Assembly (NCBI GenBank): GCA_013812565.1
Contig: JACCTF010000463.1
Coordinates: 1 to 6,381, forward strand
From: Pyrinomonadaceae bacterium
GTDB lineage: Bacteria > Acidobacteriota > Blastocatellia > Pyrinomonadales > Pyrinomonadaceae
Direction: 5' to 3'
Length of the DNA: 6,381 bases
Shown here piece after piece: positions 1 through 6,073 of this stretch. Position 1 is the first letter of the stretch. Each line of letters starts with the position of its first letter. Both the position numbers and the translations under genes were made by a program. The notes beneath the pieces were generated by a model. The model was not told the DNA's origin, made no database searches, and was given only the letters and a program-made list of their open reading frames with translations.

Positions 1-384
1 GTTAATAAGCTCGGCGTCGTTTGCGGTGCTGAGACCGGCTATAAACTCCGCTCCAATCCAGACACTGTGCTTGCCCCTGACATCTCGTTTGTGAGCGCTG
101 AGAGGATCCCAGCAAGCGGAATCCCTCAAACGTTTTGGACGCAACCGCCGGACTTAGCCGTTGAGGTTGCAAGCCCGAGCGATACACTGAAAGGCTTGGA
201 CAAGAAGGCCAGACGGTGGTTAGCTGAAGGCGCAACGCTGGTTTGGGTTGTCATTTCACGAAAGCGCACTATCACCGTGTACCAATCATCCGCGAGTACG
301 ATTACCCTTACAGAGGCAGATGTGCTGGATGGCGGCAGCGTCGTGCCCGGCTTCAGTTGCCCTGTGGCAAATATATTTGAGTAG
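1..384 (+). CDS. Uma2 family (DUF820) restriction-endonuclease-like protein, 5'-truncated by window edge
   Basis: The reading frame is open from base 1 and ends at TAG 382-384, giving 127 residues of a C-terminal part. The N-terminal segment lies outside the window; an internal GTG at 67 is not a convincing start because family sequence continues upstream of it. Visible Uma2 features are a GAETGYKL block (residues 9-16), APD with acidic D27, the PDLAVEVASPSD block (residues 50-61) with E55, then a helix with K68/K69 and a WVVI strand (82-85). This order matches the PD-(D/E)XK nuclease fold of Uma2 proteins, where D27 and E55 would bind metal and a lysine on the following helix may replace the usual ExK lysine. 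The family is abundant in Cyanobacteria and Acidobacteriota and its biological role is mostly unknown. It sits 77 bases before the GMC gene with no evident functional link. Family assignment is firm; nuclease activity is inferred. Confidence 0.88.
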   Translation, partial: VNKLGVVCGAETGYKLRSNPDTVLAPDISFVSAERIPASGIPQTFWTQPPDLAVEVASPSDTLKGLDKKARRWLAEGATLVWVVISRKRTITVYQSSASTITLTEADVLDGGSVVPGFSCPVANIFE

Positions 385-461
385 AGATACGAACAATCGA
401 AGTCAAGCCAGAGGGCATTACGACTCACGAACTACATTTAGCTAATAAAGGCGTTAAATAC

Positions 462-2042
462 ATGCAAATCCTGAAGAGCAGATCACCAATCTATGATGTC
501 GCAGTCGTTGGAGCCGGAGCATCAGGGGGCGTGATGGCGACGTGGCTCGCAAGACAGGGTGTGAAGGTCGCGCTTATTGAAGGCGGCCCGCCCATCGATA
601 GCACGAAGTTCAACACGCACGCGCTGGCTTATGAATACGAGAACCGAAAGGTGCCGCTGATGATCGAGGGCGCGCCGACAATGGGCGGCGACCGCGCGCG
701 GGGAGTCGGGGGTAAAAGCCTTTTGTGGAATGCGGTTGCGCTTCGTCTCTCGCAACGCGACTTCAAAGGTTACACGCTCGAAGGCGTCGGTCATGATTGG
801 CCGATTGACTACAAAGACCTCGCTCCTTATTACGACCGCATCGAGCGCGAGGCCGGGGTGTGTGGCAACTTGGACCACCTCGAAGATTTGCCCGATGGAC
901 AGTTCCTGCCGCCGATGCCCCTGAAGTGCGTCGATCACGTGCTCAGACGCGGAGCCCGCAAGCTCGGCGTCCCCGTTATTCATGTGCGCAAAGCGACCAT
1001 CACACGTTCATATAACAAACGGCCGGCGTGTCACTACTGCGGCAACTGCATGGCGGGCTGCGATGTGATCGCCAAGTACAACTCCGCCGATGTCCATCTC
1101 AAAACGCAGGCGACGAATAAAAATCTTACGATTCTCCCAAACCGTGTCGCGCGCCAGGTGCTCGTCAACAGTGAAAATCAAGTAACGGGAGTTGCGACGA
1201 TTGACCGCTTAACCAAAGTCGAGGATGAGGTGCGCGCTCGTGCCGTCGTAGTCTCATGCGCCTGCGTGCAGTCAATCGCGTTGCTGTTGATGTCGAAGTC
1301 CGAACGTTACCCGACGGGGCTGGCGAACTCCAGCGGCATGCTGGGCAAAGACTGGATTCCGCACTTGCTGGCATTTCATACCGGGGTGGTCGAAGAGTTC
1401 GAGGGACGGCCTCCGGTCAATGATGAGGGCGCGCTTGACCACGGCTTCATTCCATCGTGGATGCACGCGCGCAAGCGCGACTACGCCCGAAGCTTCGCAG
1501 TGCAGTACGATTATCAAGGCCGCCGTTCGAATGCGTGGTGGATTAAACAGGTGAACGGCTTCGGCGCGGATTATAAACGTCGGGTGCGCCAGGCGAATCC
1601 AGCGGTGCTCATCTTCCGGCCGAACATCGAGATGCTGCCGAACAAAGATTCGTACATCGATCTTGATACTGAACGAAAGGATGATTACGGATTGCCCTTC
1701 GCTCGTCGTCATCTGGAATTCGGCCCGAATGATTGGAAGATTTTCAATCACTCGAAAGACTTGACGAAGGAGATTTTTGCAGCAACGGGTATCCGCTTGA
1801 TCAGCGAACCCGAGAAGCCAGCCGGGCCAGATCATGAACTGGGCGGGTGCATAATGGGCAACGATCCGCGCACCTCAGTTCTTAACAAGTGGTGCCAGAC
1901 CCACGACATTAAGAATCTGTTTGTCGTTGATGGCAGCGTCTTTCCATCAGGGGCGGAGAAGAATCCGACGCTGACCATTATGACTCTCGCCGCTCGAACC
2001 GCAGACCACATCGCCGGGCGGTTCAAGCGGCGCGAACTGTGA
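462..2042 (+). CDS. FAD-dependent GMC family oxidoreductase (sugar/alcohol dehydrogenase type) with four-cysteine cluster
   Basis: This 526-residue protein has the usual GMC length. The N-terminal Rossmann FAD site is G17-A-G19-A-S-G22 with the ribose-binding acid E40 closing strand 2. The GMC flavin block GVGGKSLLWN lies at residues 81-90. The C-terminal GMC domain carries H458 (DHELGGCIMG, 457-466) and N501 (KNPTLTIM), fitting the His-Asn active-site pair of this superfamily. C190, C193, C196 and C200 form a CX2CX2CX3C cluster, resembling the iron-sulfur-binding insert of bacterial FAD-dependent glucose/gluconate-type dehydrogenases, so electrons may leave through an Fe-S centre rather than to O2. 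No signal peptide is visible. The ATG at 462 puts the FAD motif at the normal distance from the N-terminus and has only a weak AAAGG (447-451) upstream. The Tat-exported oxidoreductase downstream suggests sugar or glycoside oxidation. The substrate is not determinable, and no gluconate-dehydrogenase subunit 3 gene is in view. Confidence 0.93.
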   Translation: MQILKSRSPIYDVAVVGAGASGGVMATWLARQGVKVALIEGGPPIDSTKFNTHALAYEYENRKVPLMIEGAPTMGGDRARGVGGKSLLWNAVALRLSQRDFKGYTLEGVGHDWPIDYKDLAPYYDRIEREAGVCGNLDHLEDLPDGQFLPPMPLKCVDHVLRRGARKLGVPVIHVRKATITRSYNKRPACHYCGNCMAGCDVIAKYNSADVHLKTQATNKNLTILPNRVARQVLVNSENQVTGVATIDRLTKVEDEVRARAVVVSCACVQSIALLLMSKSERYPTGLANSSGMLGKDWIPHLLAFHTGVVEEFEGRPPVNDEGALDHGFIPSWMHARKRDYARSFAVQYDYQGRRSNAWWIKQVNGFGADYKRRVRQANPAVLIFRPNIEMLPNKDSYIDLDTERKDDYGLPFARRHLEFGPNDWKIFNHSKDLTKEIFAATGIRLISEPEKPAGPDHELGGCIMGNDPRTSVLNKWCQTHDIKNLFVVDGSVFPSGAEKNPTLTIMTLAARTADHIAGRFKRREL

Positions 2043-2044
2043 AG

Positions 2045-2132
2045 GGTTCAAGGTTCAACGTCAGAGGATTAAGTGGTGCTATCTGGGCTGAACCAATCCG
2101 CACTTTGGACTTTGAACCTTGAACCTTGAACC
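2045..2132. repeat. Intergenic hairpin element with tandem heptamer arms (GGTTCAA/TTGAACC)
   Basis: Two tandem GGTTCAA heptamers (2045-2051, 2052-2058) face three tandem TTGAACC heptamers (2112-2118, 2119-2125, 2126-2132). The 14-base left arm is a perfect inverted match to 2112-2125. Pairing can extend inward to 2067/2103 (19 Watson-Crick pairs, 2 G-T wobbles and 2 mismatches over 23 positions), leaving a 35-base loop. The element fills most of the GMC/Gfo gap. There is no T-run after it, so it is not a classical intrinsic terminator. It resembles dispersed short-tandem-repeat intergenic elements; whether it is multicopy in this genome cannot be seen here. Confidence 0.8.
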
Positions 2133-2143
2133 TCTAATAACGT

Positions 2144-2149
2144 AAGGAG
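2144..2149 (+). promoter_or_regulatory. Shine-Dalgarno site for the Gfo/Idh/MocA gene
   Basis: AAGGAG lies 5 bases before the ATG at 2155. It is the strongest ribosome binding site in the window and fixes this start, which also places the twin-arginine motif at residues 5-6. Confidence 0.8.
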
Positions 2150-2154
2150 ATGAC

Positions 2155-3333
2155 ATGAAAGAAGATCGCCGGAAATTCATTAAAGACTCTCTTGCTGCGA
2201 CGGTGACTATCGGTGTTGCGCCGATGTTTGTGCCGCGCAGTGCATGGGGCGCGAATGACCGCTTGGCTTATGGTTTGATCGGGGCGGGCGGGCGCGGGCG
2301 CGGCCTCAGTCGAAGTTTCCAACAACTCGGCGCGAAGTGCGTTGCCGTCGCTGATGTCTATGAACCGAACCTCGCGCTCGGCATGAAAGACTCAGCGGAT
2401 GCGAAGAGCTATGCAGACTATAAAGAACTGCTCGGGCAGACCGGCCTCGATGCGGTGATAATTGCGACGCCGGATCACCAACACTATCCGAACCTGCTCG
2501 ATGCGCTCGCCGCAAAGAAAGACGTGTACCTCGAAAAGCCTATGTCGCATTCCTTGGAAGAGAGCGCCAAGATGATTCAGGCGGTACGCAAAACTAAACA
2601 GATCGTGCAGGTCGGCATGCAGCGCCGCAGTGCCGAAGCGATCATCAAGGCCAAACAGTTAATGGATAGCGGCGTGCTCGGGCGAATCATGCTCGTCAAG
2701 CCGCAATGGAACTGGAACGTCGCGAAGCCGCTTGATAATTCGCCGCTGCCCGGCAAGCTCGATTGGAAGAGCTTTATCGGCCCCGCTAAGGAGACGAAAC
2801 TTGAGCCGATGCGCTTTCGCCGCTGGCGCTATTTCTGGGGTTATTCGGGCGGCAACATGACCGATCAGGGCACGCACTTAATGGATGTCGTGCAGTGGTT
2901 CACTAATTCCGGCCCGCCACTTTCCGCAATATCTTACGGGCAGGTCGCGAAGATGACCGGCTCAGAGACTCCTGATGTGTTCTGCGCCGTCTATGAGTAT
3001 CCGAACTTCATGGCGACGTGGACATTGAACTACGGCAACTCCTTCGAAAACGGATGGTCGATCCGCTTTGAAGGTGATGAGGGAACAATGATCATCGACG
3101 AAGATGGCCTGAGAGTTTGGAAAGAGCCGTGGAAAGACAACCGTGAACCGATCCACAAGCTTCAAGCGCAAGTGCCCACTGAACCTCACATCCAAAACTT
3201 CCTTGATTGTGTCAAGTCGCGCAAGGAGCCGAACGCGCCGGTCGAAGTTGGTGCAAGCGCCGTCAGCGCGCCGCACCTCGCCAACCTAGCTTTCCACAAA
3301 GGCCAACGAGTGAAGATGAAGGCGGAGGGATGA
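2155..3333 (+). CDS. Tat-exported Gfo/Idh/MocA family oxidoreductase
   Basis: This 392-residue NAD(P)-dependent dehydrogenase-like protein starts with a Tat signal: DRRKFIK at residues 4-10 (R5-R6), a hydrophobic stretch at about 12-26 and a likely cleavage zone around A30-A33. The Rossmann dinucleotide motif follows (G43-A-G45-G46-R-G48), then the hallmark E127-K128-P129. The catalytic-type D237 and H241 (TDQGTHLMD) have the four-residue spacing seen in inositol dehydrogenases, with K128 as the third member. Family members oxidise or reduce sugars, inositols and glycosides. Exported ones probably keep a tightly bound cofactor and act in the periplasm (inference). The 112-base gap from the GMC gene, its own strong ribosome binding site and the shared strand suggest a functional pair but do not prove one operon. 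The last codons (KMKAEG) lie in a purine-rich repeat that continues past the stop. Substrate unknown. Confidence 0.92.
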   Translation: MKEDRRKFIKDSLAATVTIGVAPMFVPRSAWGANDRLAYGLIGAGGRGRGLSRSFQQLGAKCVAVADVYEPNLALGMKDSADAKSYADYKELLGQTGLDAVIIATPDHQHYPNLLDALAAKKDVYLEKPMSHSLEESAKMIQAVRKTKQIVQVGMQRRSAEAIIKAKQLMDSGVLGRIMLVKPQWNWNVAKPLDNSPLPGKLDWKSFIGPAKETKLEPMRFRRWRYFWGYSGGNMTDQGTHLMDVVQWFTNSGPPLSAISYGQVAKMTGSETPDVFCAVYEYPNFMATWTLNYGNSFENGWSIRFEGDEGTMIIDEDGLRVWKEPWKDNREPIHKLQAQVPTEPHIQNFLDCVKSRKEPNAPVEVGASAVSAPHLANLAFHKGQRVKMKAEG

Positions 3334-3370
3334 AAACGAAGGGTGAAGGCGAAAGGATGAAGGGAAGACG
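3312..3370 (+). repeat. Purine-rich degenerate heptamer array spanning the Gfo stop codon
   Basis: From the last codons of the Gfo/Idh/MocA gene to about 3370 the + strand is almost all purine. It can be read as consecutive 7-base units from 3322: GCGGAGG, GATGAAA, ACGAAGG, GTGAAGG, CGAAAGG, ATGAAGG. The 8-mer TGAAGGCG recurs at 3317 and 3344, and GATGAAGG at 3315 and 3356. The period is visible but the units are degenerate, so this is a decayed or low-complexity array. It encodes the KMKAEG C-terminus. Confidence 0.55.
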
Positions 3371-3435
3371 TTAGGAGTCAGGAGTCAGAATAAAAGGCGT
3401 GATCATCGTCTTATCTTCTGAGTTCTGGCTCCTAC
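3371..3435. repeat. Second intergenic inverted-repeat element with AGGAGTC heptamers
   Basis: The left arm 3371-3390 contains two tandem AGGAGTC units (3373-3379, 3380-3386) followed by AGAA. The right arm 3416-3435 is its imperfect inverse: 16 of 20 positions are Watson-Crick pairs and 2 more are G-T wobbles. The loop is 25 bases, and its ends (TAA near 3391, TTA at 3411) could lengthen the stem across a small bulge. There is no clean T-tract after it. The architecture matches the element at 2045-2132 but the heptamer sequence is different. Confidence 0.72.
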
Positions 3436-3562
3436 CTTCTCTTCGATGGTGAAAGTTCGAGGTAAACGGCTAAGCGTCTCACTGTCTGATCTGTGAAATA
3501 GCTTCGTCAAGTTGAAGAAACTCAGTGAATCACTTCCTCATGCTCGAAGATCCATCCCTCAC

Positions 3563-6073
3563 ATGTTACTGAATGGACAGCACTCACGAAGAACACGCTT
3601 AGCACTGCTGTTGCTCCTCGCGCTCTCCCCGGTCGCTTACTTGTTAAGCATCTGGCTGATCACGAAAACCGACCCGAACACGCAAATTGGGTTTACCATC
3701 AACCGGACTGGATCAATCCGCCGCGCCGCCGATTACGCCCTGACGCTCGGCACGAATACGGAGGGCTGGACCAGCGGCTGTAAGGTCGAGGTTAACAATG
3801 ATCGCTCCTTCTACTTCCGCTCGCGTGCCGCGCATGATGTGGAACCCATCCGCCGCCTAGCTCCCGAAGCGTTTGTTAATGTGCTTTTTATATCGCCGGA
3901 CGGCCGAGAATATTTGGAAGTTCGGCTCGCGCCGGATGGAAGGCCGATCGGCTTCGAGCGGAGACGTTCCCCAGGCCAGGAAATAGCTGATGCCGGCGAG
4001 GAAAGATCAAGGCGGTTAGCGGAATCGGCATTTCACGTTTTTTCGCAGGACGCCGGCGCTGTACAGTTTGAGGCACCGGTGTTGAAGGAGGAACGCAGCA
4101 AATCCAGCCGCGTGATCCGCCGTTATTCCTGGCACGCGGCGCGAACCGACGCGCTTCCAGAGCTAAACCTGCAAACGACGTTCACGGTACTCGGCGAAGA
4201 AGTTACCGCGCAGCGAATCACAACCGAATTCGATCCAACTTACGCCAACAATTTAATCAGTCATCATCAACTGCCACAGGTGGTCGTCGGTTTCTATTGG
4301 CTGTTTGTCGGTATCATTTCGCTCTACGGCCTCTACCGCTACATCCAGCGCACGCGGCAAAAGGAAGTTCCGCACGCCCGCAGCCTGCTTCTATGCATGG
4401 TCGTTGCCAGCCTCTACATGTTCATCGGGCTACAAACCGACTTCCACATATTTACCCAAGCGATGAGCCCGCGAGCGGCAGAAGGCGGCGCGCGTGAGGC
4501 TCCGCCCTGGCTGTTCTGGTTCATCCTCCTTTCCACCGGCCTAGTGTTTGTCACGATGGGGTTGATTCAAGGCTTGGCGTATGGCGGCGGCGAAGGAGAT
4601 GTGCGCGAGGCTTATCCAGGCAAGCTCGCGTCGCTGGATGCGCTGATAACCGGCAGAGTTTTCTCGCGAAATGTCGCACGCGCGGTCTGCACGGGTGCCG
4701 CCCTTGGCGGGTGGGCGCTCCTTGCCGAATATGTCGTGTTGCTGCCCTGGGCCGATCGACCGGATACCGGGCAAGGACTAGCTAAACGCTTTTACGAAAT
4801 TCTTTTCGGACAATACGCGTGGCCGCTGCCGCTTCTGCTCGCGTTCGTCGGCGCGCTCATGGCAACCATCGTCGGGCTGCTGCTCCCGCTCTCTTTTCTC
4901 GCGCGCCGCGTTCGTTCACCCCGGGCGTCGCTCGGTTTTTTGTTTGTGTTGTCGCTCATCGCCAGCCTAGATTGTTTTCAGAACAGACCTTTACCTTTTG
5001 CCGCCGGAATGCTGGAAGCGCTCGTGCTCACAGGCACACTGCTCGCCGCCTTCTTTGCGTTCGATTTGCTGACCGCGATCATTAGCCTCGCGGCCCCGAT
5101 CCTAGTTACATATGTGGTTTACGTTGTGTCGCAGCCAGCCGCGGGGTTGCGTCAAACCGGCTTCGTGTCCGTCGGCATCGCCCTCATGATCCTCGCTGTT
5201 GAGTTGTACTTTTTTTATCGCGGCCGCGAGTACGCGGAAGATGAAGTGCGCCCGCTCTATGCGCGGCACTTGGCCGAGCGGCTGAGTTTGCAAGCGGAAG
5301 TCTCAACCGCGCGCGAGGCGCAAGTTCGCTTGATGCCGCGGGTCTTGCCTGAAGTTTTCGGTGTCCAATTCGCGGCCTCATGCCTTCCGGCGCGGGTGGT
5401 CGGCGGAGATTTCTACGATCTGTTCACAATTGACGACAAGCGGATCGGCATCTTTATCGCGGAAGGCGGCGGGCGCGGCTTGGAAGCAGCATTGATCATT
5501 GCGTTTGCCAAGGGTTTCTTGATGCCACGGATCGAGCGCGGCTATCGACCGACCGAGATCATCTGTGATTTGCAACATCAGTTAGCCCCGATGCTGGACC
5601 AGAACCAGGAGTTGAGCGTCGCCTATGCCGTGCTCGACACATCGGCGCGGATGCTCTCCTATGCGCGCACGGGCAGTTATCCGCAGGTATTGATCAGCGA
5701 GAACAGCAACGGCCGGGATGTCCGCCAGCTTTACGCCGAGGAGCGAAAAGCGGAAGCTTCATCGGCGTTCAATTTTGCCTCGAACTGCGAGGTTCGGGAG
5801 GCGACTTTGTCGCTGGCAATCGGCGATTCGGTTGTCTTCTTCACCGACGGACTGGCCCAGAGTCTTAATGCCGATTTCAAAACATCGACGGACGAATGGG
5901 TGGAGAGCGTTGTTTCCGCGCATGCCGACGGGAAGCGCGGCGAGTCGTTGCAAACAAAACTCACTAAAGCTTTGGAGACGCGGGCCAAGCGCACACGGAA
6001 GATCGGCTTGGAAGACGATCTCACCGCCGTCGTCGTGCAGTTTGAAGCAGGCGGAGAGGGAGCAGCAGGATGA
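3563..6073 (+). CDS. Polytopic membrane protein with extracytoplasmic sensor-like domain and C-terminal SpoIIE/PP2C phosphatase domain
   Basis: Residues are numbered from ATG 3563 (836 aa). An in-frame TTG at 3512 would add 17 residues; neither start has a clear ribosome binding site, and ATG is preferred. Order: basic N-terminus and TM helix (about 12-33); a soluble, probably extracytoplasmic region (about 35-238) that looks like two lobes; then roughly eight or nine TM helices (about 240-552); a charged, probably helical linker (555-595); and a SpoIIE-type PP2C domain (about 597-828). The phosphatase shows LPARVVGGDFYD (608-619, D616), AEGGGRG (633-639), TDG (D762) and EDDLTAVV (D819). Spacing matches PP2C metal ligands, but the second ligand, normally Asp, is E634. 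The expected role is dephosphorylation of a Ser/Thr-phosphorylated partner such as an anti-sigma antagonist, controlled by the membrane half (inference). The stop overlaps the next start as ATGA, so the two are co-translated. Confidence 0.88.
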   Translation: MLLNGQHSRRTRLALLLLLALSPVAYLLSIWLITKTDPNTQIGFTINRTGSIRRAADYALTLGTNTEGWTSGCKVEVNNDRSFYFRSRAAHDVEPIRRLAPEAFVNVLFISPDGREYLEVRLAPDGRPIGFERRRSPGQEIADAGEERSRRLAESAFHVFSQDAGAVQFEAPVLKEERSKSSRVIRRYSWHAARTDALPELNLQTTFTVLGEEVTAQRITTEFDPTYANNLISHHQLPQVVVGFYWLFVGIISLYGLYRYIQRTRQKEVPHARSLLLCMVVASLYMFIGLQTDFHIFTQAMSPRAAEGGAREAPPWLFWFILLSTGLVFVTMGLIQGLAYGGGEGDVREAYPGKLASLDALITGRVFSRNVARAVCTGAALGGWALLAEYVVLLPWADRPDTGQGLAKRFYEILFGQYAWPLPLLLAFVGALMATIVGLLLPLSFLARRVRSPRASLGFLFVLSLIASLDCFQNRPLPFAAGMLEALVLTGTLLAAFFAFDLLTAIISLAAPILVTYVVYVVSQPAAGLRQTGFVSVGIALMILAVELYFFYRGREYAEDEVRPLYARHLAERLSLQAEVSTAREAQVRLMPRVLPEVFGVQFAASCLPARVVGGDFYDLFTIDDKRIGIFIAEGGGRGLEAALIIAFAKGFLMPRIERGYRPTEIICDLQHQLAPMLDQNQELSVAYAVLDTSARMLSYARTGSYPQVLISENSNGRDVRQLYAEERKAEASSAFNFASNCEVREATLSLAIGDSVVFFTDGLAQSLNADFKTSTDEWVESVVSAHADGKRGESLQTKLTKALETRAKRTRKIGLEDDLTAVVVQFEAGGEGAAG
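6058..6062 (+). promoter_or_regulatory. Shine-Dalgarno site for the terminal partial gene, inside the phosphatase gene
   Basis: GGGAG lies 7 bases before the ATG at 6070, within the last codons of the phosphatase gene. With the ATGA stop/start overlap it supports translational coupling and the chosen start. Confidence 0.6.

Noticed and set aside
1272..1835. 187-codon open frame on the minus strand inside the GMC gene
   Set aside because: It is fully antisense to a gene with strong family motifs, its translation shows no recognisable domain, and long antisense frames are expected from the GC-rich codon usage.
2045..2132. Intrinsic terminator after the GMC gene
   Set aside because: The stem is long and symmetric but the loop is 35 bases and no T-run follows, so a repeat element describes it better.
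2045..2132. CRISPR array, because of the regular short repeats
   Set aside because: The units are 7 bases, directly tandem and without unique spacers, and no cas genes are present.
3371..3440. Intrinsic terminator after the Gfo/Idh/MocA gene
   Set aside because: The stem is imperfect with a 25-base loop, and the following bases are mixed C and T rather than a T-tract.
3437..3562. Sigma70-type promoter for the phosphatase gene
   Set aside because: I could not find a -35/-10 pair with acceptable spacing; AT-rich pieces such as GAAATAG near 3495 are too weak to call.
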